DNA of 64,000 nt from Planctomycetota bacterium (GTDB lineage: Bacteria; Planctomycetota; MHYJ01; WSZJ01; JACPWG01): the NCBI GenBank assembly GCA_016197205.1, contig JACPWG010000104.1, positions 62,001 to 126,000 of the forward strand, in the 5' to 3' direction. Of the stretch, positions 18,029 through 26,271 are shown piece by piece. The stretch's first letter is position 1. Each line of letters begins with the position of its first letter. Made by a program: the position numbers and the translations under genes. The notes below the pieces were generated by a model. The model was not told where the DNA came from and ran no database searches. It saw only the letters and a list, made by a program, of their open reading frames with translations.

Positions 18029-18783
18029 TGGTGGCGAAGCTGGAGACGCGCGGCCTCGACCTCTGGTACGGAGGGTTCCACGCGCTGAAAGGCGTATCGC
18101 TCTCCATCAGCGAGCGTGCGATCACGGCGATCATCGGGCCTTCCGGTTGCGGGAAATCGACCCTGCTGCGCGTCTTCAACCGGATGTACGAGGTGACCGC
18201 GGGCGTTCGCGTGAAGGGGGAGGTGCTGCTGGACGGGGCGTCGATCCTCGCGAACGGGACCGAGGTGGCCGCGCTGCGCGCGCGCGTCGGGCTGGTGTTC
18301 CAGCGGCCAAATCCGTTCCCGTTGTCGGTCTTCGAGAACGTCGCGTACGGGCCGAGGATCCACCGGCGGGCGGGCTCGAGCGAACTGCCCGGTCGAGTGG
18401 AGTCGAGCCTTCGCAGGACGGGGCTCTGGGAGCTGCTGAAGGACAGGCTGGACCGCTCTGCCCTCTCGCTGCCGTTGGAGCAGCAGCAGCGGCTTTGCAT
18501 CTCGCGACTGCTGGCGCTGGAGCCGGAGGTCCTGCTTTTGGACGAGCCGTGCTCGGCCCTCGATCCGATCGCGACCGCGCGCATCGAGGAGCTGTTGGTG
18601 GAGCTGAAGGCGCGGTACACGATCGTGATCGTGACCCACAACATGCAGCAGGCCGCGCGGATCTCGGATGAGGCCGCCTACCTGCTGCTCGGCGAGTTGG
18701 TGGAGCGCGGCGAGACCCAGGCGATCTTCACGCGGCCGGCGGACCGCAGGACGGAGGCTTACATTTCCGGGAGGTTCGGGTAG
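18028..18783 (+). CDS. pstB: Phosphate ABC transporter ATPase PstB, second copy, degenerate signature motif
   Basis: This 251-residue protein is of normal PstB length. It has Walker A G-P-S-G-C-G-K-S-T, an intact Q-loop V-F-Q-R-P-N-P-F-P, Walker B L-L-L-D-E-P-C-S-A-L-D-P and an intact H-loop V-T-H-N-M-Q-Q-A. The ABC signature, however, reads L-S-L-P-L-E-Q-Q-Q-R instead of L-S-G-G-Q-Q-Q-R. It is therefore complementary to the first copy: its Walker and H-loop side could pair with that copy's good signature to make one canonical site. The GTG start at 18028 overlaps the preceding stop by one base, so expression is coupled. Confidence 0.9.
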   Translation: MVAKLETRGLDLWYGGFHALKGVSLSISERAITAIIGPSGCGKSTLLRVFNRMYEVTAGVRVKGEVLLDGASILANGTEVAALRARVGLVFQRPNPFPLSVFENVAYGPRIHRRAGSSELPGRVESSLRRTGLWELLKDRLDRSALSLPLEQQQRLCISRLLALEPEVLLLDEPCSALDPIATARIEELLVELKARYTIVIVTHNMQQAARISDEAAYLLLGELVERGETQAIFTRPADRRTEAYISGRFG

Positions 18784-18784
18784 A

Positions 18785-19504
18785 ATGATCCGGCACTTCG
18801 ATGAGCAGCTCGACGAGCTTCGCAGGCGGCTGGTGCTGATGGGGAGCTTCGCCGAAGCCATGATCCGGCTTGCGGTCCGTGCGCTGGTCGAGAGGGACGA
18901 AACCCACTCGGCCGAGGTGTTCCGCAAGGAAGAAGAAGTGAACGAGCTGCAAATCGAGGTGGACGATCGCGCGATCAAGCTCACCGCCCTGCAGCAACCT
19001 GTGGCCTCCGACGTGCGGTTCCTTTTCATGTCTTCGCGGATCGCGACCGAGCTGGAGCGGATCGCGGACCAAGCCGTGAACGTCTGCCAAAACGTCCACC
19101 ACGCGCTCCTCGCGCCGCCGCTCCGGCCGATCATCGACCTGCCGCTGATGGCCGACATCGCGGAGCGGATGGTGCGCGAGAGCCTGGAGTCGCTCACGCG
19201 GCGGGACGTGGGGCTGGCGGAACACGTGCTCGAGGAGGAGCGCAAGGTCGATGCGTACAAGGAGAAGATCTTTCGGGAGCTCCTGACCTACATGATGGCC
19301 GATCCGGGCACCATCCCGCGCGCGCTGGCGTTGATTCTCATTTCGCGAAACCTGGAGCGTGTGGCCGATCACGCGACGAACGTCGCGGAAGAAGTGATCT
19401 TCCTGGTGCAGGGGAGGGATATCCGGCATCGGCACGATGAAAAGCTGAGGGGTGCGGAAGGGGCGGAGGGGAGTGGAGGTGGGGGAGGAAGCGTGGGCAA
19501 GTGA
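18785..19504 (+). CDS. phoU: Phosphate transport regulator PhoU
   Basis: The 239-residue product has two PhoU helical bundles, each with the metal-binding pattern: E-x-x-R-I-A-D-Q-A-V-N in the first and L-E-R-V-A-D-H-A-T-N-V-A-E in the second. PhoU links Pst transport to the PhoR/PhoB signalling pair and silences it when phosphate is plentiful. The ATG at 18785 lies directly after the pstB stop. A tail of about 25 residues (H-D-E-K-L-R-G-A-E-G-A ... G-G-G-G) is low-complexity and not part of the family. Confidence 0.93.
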   Translation: MIRHFDEQLDELRRRLVLMGSFAEAMIRLAVRALVERDETHSAEVFRKEEEVNELQIEVDDRAIKLTALQQPVASDVRFLFMSSRIATELERIADQAVNVCQNVHHALLAPPLRPIIDLPLMADIAERMVRESLESLTRRDVGLAEHVLEEERKVDAYKEKIFRELLTYMMADPGTIPRALALILISRNLERVADHATNVAEEVIFLVQGRDIRHRHDEKLRGAEGAEGSGGGGGSVGK

Positions 19505-19647
19505 AGGCGCTTTCATCGAAGGAAGGGCCTCTTTACCGCGGAGGCGCAGAGGCGCGGAGGCGCAGAGGCGGAGTGGGTGTCTGGAGCGTCCCGAACCTCT
19601 CCTAGCGAACAGAGTTTACAATTCAACCGGCATGCGGGAGCCCCGGC
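19505..19647. repeat. Short G/A-rich repeat before phoB
   Basis: The gap holds four near-copies of GGAGGCGCAGAGGCGC-like units around 19537-19571, a type of dispersed repeat also seen degenerate at 5741 and 58758. A TACAAT hexamer at 19615-19620 could be a -10 box for phoB but has no matching -35. Confidence 0.4.
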
Positions 19648-20406
19648 ATGAAGGGCACGGTGCTCGTCATCGATGACGAGAAGGATTTGATCGAGTTGGT
19701 GAGGTACAACCTCGGGAAGGAGGGGTTGGACGTCATCGCCGCGGCCGACGGCGAGTCGGGGTTGGCGATCGCCGGCCGCCATGCACCGGACCTCGTGGTG
19801 CTCGACCTGATGCTGCCGGGCATGGACGGCCTCGACGTGTGCCGGCGGTTGCGAGGCGAGCATGCGACGGCGCGCCTCCCCATCCTCATGCTGACCGCAA
19901 AGGCAGCGGAGTCGGATCGCATCGTGGGCCTGGAGCTGGGCGCGGACGACTACTTGGCGAAACCCTTCAGTCCGCGCGAACTGGTCGCGCGGGTGAAGGC
20001 GCTACTCCGCCGCGCGGCGCCGCCCGAGGAGGCGACGGCGGTCCACAGATGCGGCGAGCTGTTGGTCGACGTCGGACGACACGAAGTCGCGTGGCGCGGG
20101 CGGCCGGTTTCCCTGACCGCGACCGAGTTCCGGGTGCTGGTGTTCCTGGCGGCCCGGCGCGGCCGGGTGCTCTCGCGCACGGAGATCATCGATGGCGCCC
20201 TCGGGCGGGACGTGGCGGTCATCGACAGGACGATCGACGTGCACGTCACGTCTCTGCGGAAAAAGCTGGGGAGTGGGGGCGACCTGCTCGAGACGATCCG
20301 CGGCTTCGGGTACAAGTTCCGCGTAGCGCCGCCGCCTGCCGCGCCGTCCGCGCCGACGTCGCGGCGCGCCCGACCCTCCCGGCCCCCCGATCCGAACGAA
20401 AGGTGA
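19648..20406 (+). CDS. phoB: Response regulator, PhoB/OmpR type
   Basis: The 252-residue regulator has a receiver with D10-D11, phospho-acceptor D53 in V-L-D-L-M-L-P-G, T83 and K105, then a winged-helix DNA-binding domain (about 130-230) with the OmpR-family R-T-I-D-V-H-V-T-S-L-R-K-K-L recognition region. An Ala/Pro/Arg-rich tail of about 25 residues follows. The location between phoU and a sensor kinase, four bases from the latter, strongly implies the PhoB role: activating phosphate-scavenging genes when phosphorylated. GGGAG lies seven bases before the ATG. Confidence 0.88.
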   Translation: MKGTVLVIDDEKDLIELVRYNLGKEGLDVIAAADGESGLAIAGRHAPDLVVLDLMLPGMDGLDVCRRLRGEHATARLPILMLTAKAAESDRIVGLELGADDYLAKPFSPRELVARVKALLRRAAPPEEATAVHRCGELLVDVGRHEVAWRGRPVSLTATEFRVLVFLAARRGRVLSRTEIIDGALGRDVAVIDRTIDVHVTSLRKKLGSGGDLLETIRGFGYKFRVAPPPAAPSAPTSRRARPSRPPDPNER

Positions 20407-20409
20407 CGC

Positions 20410-22239
20410 GTGCGGCTGCGCAGCCCGTTTTTCCTGCGCCTCCTCATCTCCTCGCTCCTGCTCCTCGCGCTCGGGATGGGACTCGTGGGGGTGCTCGGCG
20501 CGACGCGGATCCGCGCGACCTACCTCGCCGGGAAGGAGGAGTCTCTTCGAAACGAGGCGCGGCTCCTCGCGTCGCTGGTGGCCGAGGACCTCGGGACTCC
20601 GCGCGCCTCCGAGCTGGGCGAGCGTCTGGCCGCGCTCGGGCGGCAGCTCGCATGTCGGATCACCGTGGTCGGGGACGACGGCATCGTCTTGGCGGACAAC
20701 GAGGCCGACCCCGAGCGCATGGAAAACCATCGCCTGCGGCCGGAGATCGTCGGGGCCGCGGCGCAGGGGGAAGGAGTGAGCGTTCGCCTCAGCCACACGG
20801 TGGGGCAGGAGATGCTGTACCTGGCCGTTCGCTCGCCGTCGGCTCGGCGCCCGGCTTTTTTCGTGCGGCTCGCGGTCCCGCTGGAGGCGCTCGACGCCCA
20901 CCTCTCCAAGCTCTACGCCGACCTCGCGGGCGCCGCGGCCCTCGCCCTCCTGATCGCCGCGCTGTTCGCCTTCTACTTCACACGGCGGTACACGCGACCG
21001 CTCTCCGAGCTGACGCTGCTCGCCGAGGCGTACGCCCGAGGGGAGTTCGAGCGGCGCATCCACTCCCGCGAGGGCGGCGAGCTCGGGGTCCTGGCTCGCG
21101 CGCTCAACGCGATGGCCGACGCGCAGGCGGGCATGCTGGCCCGGATCGCGAAGGACCGGGAGGAGCTGTTGGCGATCGTTGCGGGCATGAGCGAGGGACT
21201 GATCGCCACGGATGGCGAACAGCGCGTCCTCCTTGTCAATGGCGCCGCCGCCTCCCTCTTCGACCTCGAGCTGGAAAAGGCGCGCGGCCGGCCGCTCTGG
21301 GAGCTGGTCCGGGACGACGCGGTCGCGAAGGCCGCGGCGGAGGTCTTGGCCGGCGCGGAAGGGAAGGCGTTCACGCTCGGCCCGGTGCGGGGGCGGCATC
21401 TCGAAGTGCGCGTGGGCGCGATCTCGGTCCGTGGGCGGCCGGATGGACTGATCCTCCTCGCCCACGACGTGAGCGAGGCCCTACGGTACGAGGAGCTGCG
21501 CAAGGAATTCGTGGCGAACGTCTCGCACGAGCTGCGTACGCCGCTCACGCTGATCAAGGGCTTCGTGGAGACCCTGCGGGACGGGGCGCTTCGGGACGCG
21601 ACGAAGGCCCCGGAGTTCCTGGCGACGATCGAGCGCCACGTGGATCGGCTGGCGAACCTGGTTTCGGACTTGTTGGAGCTGTCGCGACTCGATGCGCCGG
21701 GCGAGGCCGGTCTCCAGCGGGAGCCGGTCGACGTCGGGGAGGCCGTGCGCCGCGCGGCGGACCTGCTGGGGCCGGCTGCCGAGAGGAGGCGGCAGCGGCT
21801 GGAGGTGGAAGTCGGGCCGGGTCTTCCGCCGGTCCTCGGAGTCGCGCACGAGCTGGAGCGGGCGATCGCGAATCTGTTGGACAACGCGATCAAGTACTCG
21901 TCGGAGGGTGGGAACGTCCGTCTGCGCGCAAGCTCGGGAGCCGGCGGGGGGAGGGTGGAGATCGAAGTGTCCGACGACGGGATCGGGATCCCGGCGGAGG
22001 ACCTGCCTCGTGTCTTCGAGCGCTTCTATCGGGTGGACAAGTCGCGCTCCCGCGAGATGGGTGGCACGGGCCTGGGCCTCGCCATCGTGAAGCATGTCGC
22101 CCAGCTCCACGGAGGGACGGCCCACGTGACGAGCGCACCCGGCCGGGGATCGACCTTCAGCCTTCGGCTGCCGGCTGTGCCGGAGGCGCCGGACTCGCCT
22201 GCGCCCCCTGCTTCCGACCCGGTCACTCCTCGTACTTGA
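20410..22239 (+). CDS. phoR: Phosphate-regulon sensor histidine kinase, PhoR type
   Basis: The 609-residue membrane kinase starts with GTG. Helices at about 10-32 and 172-192 flank a periplasmic domain of about 140 residues. HAMP (about 193-245), PAS (about 255-355), HisKA with H373 in F-V-A-N-V-S-H-E-L-R-T-P, and HATPase with N-L-L-D-N-A-I-K-Y and G-T-G-L-G-L-A-I-V follow. Unlike E. coli PhoR it has a large external domain, as in Bacillus PhoR. It should phosphorylate the adjacent regulator. Its last 17 bases overlap the convergent RNA ligase gene. Confidence 0.88.
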   Translation: MRLRSPFFLRLLISSLLLLALGMGLVGVLGATRIRATYLAGKEESLRNEARLLASLVAEDLGTPRASELGERLAALGRQLACRITVVGDDGIVLADNEADPERMENHRLRPEIVGAAAQGEGVSVRLSHTVGQEMLYLAVRSPSARRPAFFVRLAVPLEALDAHLSKLYADLAGAAALALLIAALFAFYFTRRYTRPLSELTLLAEAYARGEFERRIHSREGGELGVLARALNAMADAQAGMLARIAKDREELLAIVAGMSEGLIATDGEQRVLLVNGAAASLFDLELEKARGRPLWELVRDDAVAKAAAEVLAGAEGKAFTLGPVRGRHLEVRVGAISVRGRPDGLILLAHDVSEALRYEELRKEFVANVSHELRTPLTLIKGFVETLRDGALRDATKAPEFLATIERHVDRLANLVSDLLELSRLDAPGEAGLQREPVDVGEAVRRAADLLGPAAERRRQRLEVEVGPGLPPVLGVAHELERAIANLLDNAIKYSSEGGNVRLRASSGAGGGRVEIEVSDDGIGIPAEDLPRVFERFYRVDKSRSREMGGTGLGLAIVKHVAQLHGGTAHVTSAPGRGSTFSLRLPAVPEAPDSPAPPASDPVTPRT

Positions 22240-23284
22240 CCAGGAACTTCGGGTTGATCGCCTTGAACGAGAGGCGACCGATGTCCGGGTCCTGCTCTTC
22301 GGTGGGCGTCCGGAGCACGATCCCCTCGCGCTGGATCCGCGGGTTGAGAACGCTCGTCCCCATCGAAAGCTCCACGAGCTGGTCGACCGTGTGGTTGAGC
22401 ACCAGCGTGCCGAGCTGCGGCACGGTCTCCAGCCCCAGGTCAGCCACGCACCGCAGCATCTCAGCGTGGTCAAGCAGGCGGTAGGTCCCGAGGTCGAGCA
22501 CGTTGAAGAGCCGGAGCCGGTGCTCCCTCAGTGCGTATTTGTTTTTCTGCACGCCGGGGCCGATGACTTCCCCCTGCAGGGCAAGGTCTTTGCCGAGCCG
22601 TGCGCGCGCCGCGCGGAGTTTCTCCTCGAGCGCCAGCCGCTTCGCGAGCCGGCACAGGCTGTTTCCCTCGTCCGTTTCGTCGAAGCGCTGCGTCCGGCCG
22701 CAGACGCCGTAGTCGTCGCCGCGCACGAACGCGGTGAAGGACGTTCCGTCCTCCTTTTCGGTCACGTAGAAGGTCTTGCCCTTGTGCCTTTCGAGGACGC
22801 CGACGAGCACCTGGACGCGCGTCTCGTCGGTCTTCGGAAGGAAGCCGGGGAAGGGGCCGCGGACGCGGCCGTTCATGTCGGTCGGCACCGGCGGCTCGTA
22901 CTTCGCGATGGCGAGGGCGTCGGTGACGTCGGCCCCCTCCTCGCGGGACGCGCCGGCCGGGAGCAGGTCGAGTGGGAAGCAGATGCCCTGCGAAAACTGG
23001 CCGCGCAGGCGGACCGTCTTGATCCGGAACCCGCCCGGGACGATCACCTGGCCCGTGTCCGGCTGGAGCACCGGTGGCCGCCAGCAGTTCTTCCGCAGGA
23101 ACTCGAACTCCGGCCGTTCGGGCAGGAGCGAGTCGATCTCGCAGTAGACGACGGCGTCCCCGGGCCTGAAGTCGCCCTTTTTGACGACGACGCTCCACCC
23201 GAGGACGCGGACTTTCTCGATCGCATCCGCGTCCGGGATCGGCTCGACGGCGGCGATCCGCTGGACGCTTGCCAGTTTTCGCAC
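22223..23284 (-). CDS. RNA ligase, DRB0094 (Rnl5) family
   Basis: The 353-residue enzyme begins R-K-L-A-S-V-Q-R-I, like Deinococcus DRB0094. It has an N-terminal OB-fold part (about 1-130) and a nucleotidyltransferase domain with motif I K-E-D-G at 177-180, motif IV E-G-I-V-L-R-T and a final S-F-K-A-I-N-P-K-F-L-V-K. Family members seal 3'-OH/5'-PO4 RNA ends, with a preference for nicks that have RNA on the 3'-OH side. The GTG at 23284 is used because GAGGAAGG precedes it and the homologous N-terminus starts there; a longer frame reaches 23620 but is Arg/Pro noise. The target RNA here is unknown. Confidence 0.85.
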   Translation of the reverse strand: MRKLASVQRIAAVEPIPDADAIEKVRVLGWSVVVKKGDFRPGDAVVYCEIDSLLPERPEFEFLRKNCWRPPVLQPDTGQVIVPGGFRIKTVRLRGQFSQGICFPLDLLPAGASREEGADVTDALAIAKYEPPVPTDMNGRVRGPFPGFLPKTDETRVQVLVGVLERHKGKTFYVTEKEDGTSFTAFVRGDDYGVCGRTQRFDETDEGNSLCRLAKRLALEEKLRAARARLGKDLALQGEVIGPGVQKNKYALREHRLRLFNVLDLGTYRLLDHAEMLRCVADLGLETVPQLGTLVLNHTVDQLVELSMGTSVLNPRIQREGIVLRTPTEEQDPDIGRLSFKAINPKFLVKYEE

Positions 23285-23487
23285 GATGCCTTCCTCAACA
23301 GGGAAACGTTTCAACCGCGGCGCCGAGAACGCGAGCCCGGGGCCCACGGTGGGGACGGCGTAGGAAGCGGGGCCGTATAGAACGGCCGACCCGTGGGGAA
23401 GGTTCATGCAGGGCCGCGTGCGGCGGGAGCTGGGCGGAGGCGGGTGGGAGCGGCGGGAGGGCGCTGAGGCGGAGCCGGGGGCGCGAA

Positions 23488-24093
23488 CTACAGCTCCTGC
23501 GCCGCCGCGCGGTAGGCGACGGCGACGGAGGCGAAGAGGATCGGGAGGGTGACGAAGGTCCCGAGGACGCAGAGGGCGAGGGTAAGGACGGCGGAGAGCA
23601 CGGTGATGCCGCCGGTGCAATAGAGGGAGAGGAGGGCGGCGAGGCCGGGGAGGCCGCCGAGGTAGCCGAGCGCGGCGGCGAGCGTAAAAAAAAGAATGTG
23701 GCGGCCGGGGCTGCGGCGGGCGTACCGGAAAGAGCGGCCGAGGGCCTCGCGCGCGCCGACCTGCTGCTCGGCGATGAGCGGGCAGGCGTAGAGGAAGAGC
23801 CCGCCCGTCACGGCGTAGCCGACGACGAAGACGAGCGTGCCGGCCACGAAGACGAGGCCGGCGAGGAAGGGGCTCACGAAGTTCTGGAAGCCCTTGAAGG
23901 CGTCGGCGATCTCCGGCTTTTCGCCCCGGAGTGCCTTGAACGCCATGAAGGACATGCCGTAGAAGTGGAGCCCCGTGAGCGTGAAGCAGAGCGCGATGTT
24001 GAGCAGTCCCAGGAGGAGGCTTCCCAGGAGGAACTGCACGGGGTGCTTCTTGTAGAGATCGTAGCCACCTCGAACCTGGTCGAGGATGCGCAT
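23488..24093 (-). CDS. Small integral membrane protein, DUF975-like
   Basis: The 201-residue protein has four hydrophobic stretches, at about 20-42, 76-105, 132-158 and 160-194. The segment A-C-P-L-I-A-E-Q-Q-V-G-A-R-E-A-L-G-R-S-F before the third stretch resembles the P-L-I-x-D-x-x-x-G-x-W-x-A-L-x-x-S pattern of DUF975-like membrane proteins, whose function is unknown. It begins three bases after the stop of the larger membrane protein, so they are likely co-translated. No catalytic residue pattern is evident. Confidence 0.7.
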   Translation of the reverse strand: MRILDQVRGGYDLYKKHPVQFLLGSLLLGLLNIALCFTLTGLHFYGMSFMAFKALRGEKPEIADAFKGFQNFVSPFLAGLVFVAGTLVFVVGYAVTGGLFLYACPLIAEQQVGAREALGRSFRYARRSPGRHILFFTLAAALGYLGGLPGLAALLSLYCTGGITVLSAVLTLALCVLGTFVTLPILFASVAVAYRAAAQEL

Positions 24094-24096
24094 GGC

Positions 24097-25359
24097 TTAG
24101 GTCTTATGCTCCTGGCCGGGCTTGGCGGCTCCGGCGGGGGCGGGGGCGGTCGCGGGGGCAACCGGCGCGGGGGACGCGGGGGCGGCTGCGGCCGCGGCGT
24201 GCGCGGGGGCCGAGGCCGGGGCCGGGGCCGGGGCGGAGGTCCCGGGCGCGACGGCCAGCGGCGGGGTTTCCTCGGTCTTCTCTTCGAAGACCTCGTTCAT
24301 TTCGATCCCGTCGACCTTCTTGCGGAGGAGGAAGTAGACCATGGTCTGGGCCGAGAGGAAGAAGGATATGCCGTACGACAGGACGAAACCGCCCGCGATC
24401 ACCAGCCATGTCGTGAAGGCGATGGCGGCAAGGGAGGCGAAGAACCCGCCGTAGGCTTCATTCCGGTAGAACGAACTGATGGAGGTCTCGTTGGTGGCGA
24501 AGCGCACGAACTCATGCATGCGCTCCTCGCCGAAGCCGAAGCTGCAGGACACGATGGTCAGCTTGATCATCAGGTAACCGAACGTCCAGACGAAGCCGAC
24601 GCAGGCCGCCCCGTACACCGCGGACACGGCCTGATAGAGGAGGTAGTGCCACGGCTTCGTGTAAACGTAGCTGAAGCCCCGGCTGATCGCGTCGAAACTG
24701 TCGGTCCCCTCGGCGCTGATGGCGGGATAAAAAAGCGGGTAGCCGAAGAGGGTCCCGATCCCGACCAGCACCATGATGAAGCCGGCAAGGAGTGCGAGCG
24801 GCAGGAGGAGCATGAGCAGGGGCTGGAGCAGCCAGCCGACGCCCCAGACGCGGCCCAGCGACGCGACCACGGCATTGACGAGGAAGAAAAAGAAAAAGCC
24901 GAGGACGCTGGCCACGAGCGACCAGAAGTAGGACGTGTAGCGCTGCTGGACGAACTCGAGCGCCTTTTGCGTTTCGAGGCGCTCGTCCTTCGCGATCTCA
25001 ATCGAGGCGATCCGTGTAATGGCCCCGCCGAAGTAGGACCAGATCACCGAGACGATCGGAACGACGATGGCGAGATAGGCGAGACCCCAGAAGGACGAGG
25101 CGAAAATCGAAGAGAGGCAGGGGCAGAAGACGTTGAAGAGGAACCAATGGAGGCGCGTGGGGAGGATGCCCTCGGAATAGACGGACTGCGGATTCGAGAG
25201 GGCCTCGGGGTTTACGAGGGTACCGATGAAGTAGGTGATGAGGCCGACCACGAAGAACGTGACAGCGCCCCCGAGGAACGAAAGGAGGAGCTTGCGAAGA
25301 TCCAGACCGATCATGAAACAATGAAAGAGATCCCTCCAGTCTCCCTTCAGTTCGCGCAT
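24097..25359 (-). CDS. Polytopic membrane protein with Ala/Pro-rich tail
   Basis: The 420-residue protein has six or seven predicted membrane helices between residues 25 and 340 and a disordered Ala/Pro tail of about 60 residues at its C-terminus. The segment F-Y-P-A-I-S-A-E-G-T-D-S-F-D-A-I-S-R-G-F-S-Y-V is the same kind of loop as in the smaller protein next to it, and resembles planctomycete membrane proteins of unknown function. The gene lies 82 bases after fmdB and three bases before the smaller membrane protein, suggesting an operon. I do not recognise a transport or enzyme motif. Confidence 0.7.
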   Translation of the reverse strand: MRELKGDWRDLFHCFMIGLDLRKLLLSFLGGAVTFFVVGLITYFIGTLVNPEALSNPQSVYSEGILPTRLHWFLFNVFCPCLSSIFASSFWGLAYLAIVVPIVSVIWSYFGGAITRIASIEIAKDERLETQKALEFVQQRYTSYFWSLVASVLGFFFFFLVNAVVASLGRVWGVGWLLQPLLMLLLPLALLAGFIMVLVGIGTLFGYPLFYPAISAEGTDSFDAISRGFSYVYTKPWHYLLYQAVSAVYGAACVGFVWTFGYLMIKLTIVSCSFGFGEERMHEFVRFATNETSISSFYRNEAYGGFFASLAAIAFTTWLVIAGGFVLSYGISFFLSAQTMVYFLLRKKVDGIEMNEVFEEKTEETPPLAVAPGTSAPAPAPASAPAHAAAAAAPASPAPVAPATAPAPAGAAKPGQEHKT

Positions 25360-25441
25360 CTTCTCCCCCTAGGGTTGAGGTGAACCGATTCGCTTCGCGG
25401 GCCCGTCCGCCGGCGCCTGGCCGGGCGGGGGCCTGGTCCGC

Positions 25442-25825
25442 TCACTTCGTGGATGAGGCCAAGGTCGGGGTCGAGGCCGCGGCGGCCTTCGCAGGCGCGG
25501 GCGCCGGAGCCGGCGAGGCGGCGGCGGGCTTCGCGGCTGGGGCGTTCGTCGTCGCGGTGGACGCGGTGGACGCGGCGGCGCCGTCGGCGGCGTTCGAAGT
25601 GCCGGGGGCCTGATCCGCTTTGGCGCGAGTCTTGTATTCGGCGCTCCGGTAGTCCGTGATGTAGAACCCGCTGCCCTTGAACAGAAGCCCCGCCCCGGCG
25701 CTGATCAGTCGTTTTGCCGTGGCCCGACCGCAGTTCGGGCACTTCCGGATCGCGCCCTGGCTGATGGTCTGGTACTTCTCGAACCGGTGGAAGCAACGGT
25801 TGCATTCGTACTCGTACGTCGGCAT
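25442..25825 (-). CDS. FmdB-type zinc-ribbon protein
   Basis: This 127-residue protein opens M-P-T-Y-E-Y-E-C and has a four-cysteine zinc ribbon with C8, C11, C29 and C32, as in the FmdB/CxxC_CXXC_SSSS regulators. The middle matches the family's G-S-G-F-Y-x-T-D-Y-R. The last 50 residues are an Ala/Pro/Thr tail. Proteins of this family are small and widespread; a regulatory or metal-binding role is assumed but not proved. It may be the first gene of a unit with the two membrane proteins. Confidence 0.85.
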   Translation of the reverse strand: MPTYEYECNRCFHRFEKYQTISQGAIRKCPNCGRATAKRLISAGAGLLFKGSGFYITDYRSAEYKTRAKADQAPGTSNAADGAAASTASTATTNAPAAKPAAASPAPAPAPAKAAAASTPTLASSTK

Positions 25826-25957
25826 GGCGGCACCTCCAAAACGAGCGGCGTATTATAGGAACGCCCCTGAAGGGTGTCAATCGAAATGGCGGCCGGTTGC
25901 GCGACGCGGTGGCGAGCGCGCGTACGCGACATGGACCGATGCCATGGGGCGTACGCG

Positions 25958-26105
25958 GGCCTGGTTCAGCTCGGGCGGCGCACGGGCAACACGGATTCAC
26001 GTTCGGACGTAGTGGCGGGCCTTGTGCCCGCCAGTCTGGCGACAGCGCGCACTCCAAGGGCCGGCAGCCCCTCGCGGGCGCCCACAAGGGGCGCCCCTAC
26101 GCTCG
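25958..26105. mobile_element. Family A element, copy 2, right end missing
   Basis: The left end GGCCTGGTTCAG, the internal GGGCCTTGTGCCCGCC and GGGCGCCCACAAGGGGCG match the copies at 12211 and 34211. The expected right terminus is absent, and the sequence runs directly into another repeat at 26106. Confidence 0.6.
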
Positions 26106-26271
26106 TGGACCGTTGACGAAGTCCAGTCACGAGGCCTGGGGGCGCGGGCCTCCCTCCTGCGCTCGCTCGCCGCGAGCGACGGAACGCAGGCCGGCCCGCG
26201 CGAACGGCCGCATGGGTTACGACCCGCCGTGACGGAGTTGACGACCGTGTCCGAAGTTCGTCAAAGGGCCA
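26106..26271. mobile_element. Family C inverted-repeat element, copy 1
   Basis: Ends TGGACCGTTGACGAA and TTCGTCAAAGGGCCA are inverted repeats. A second copy lies in the opposite orientation at 46927-47053. The right end abuts the grpE stop, and the TAG itself aligns with TGG in the other copy. Confidence 0.65.

Noticed and set aside
23285..23620. Upstream extension of the RNA ligase frame
   Set aside because: It is Arg/Pro-rich noise; homologues start at the R-K-L-A-S segment with a ribosome-binding site just before it.
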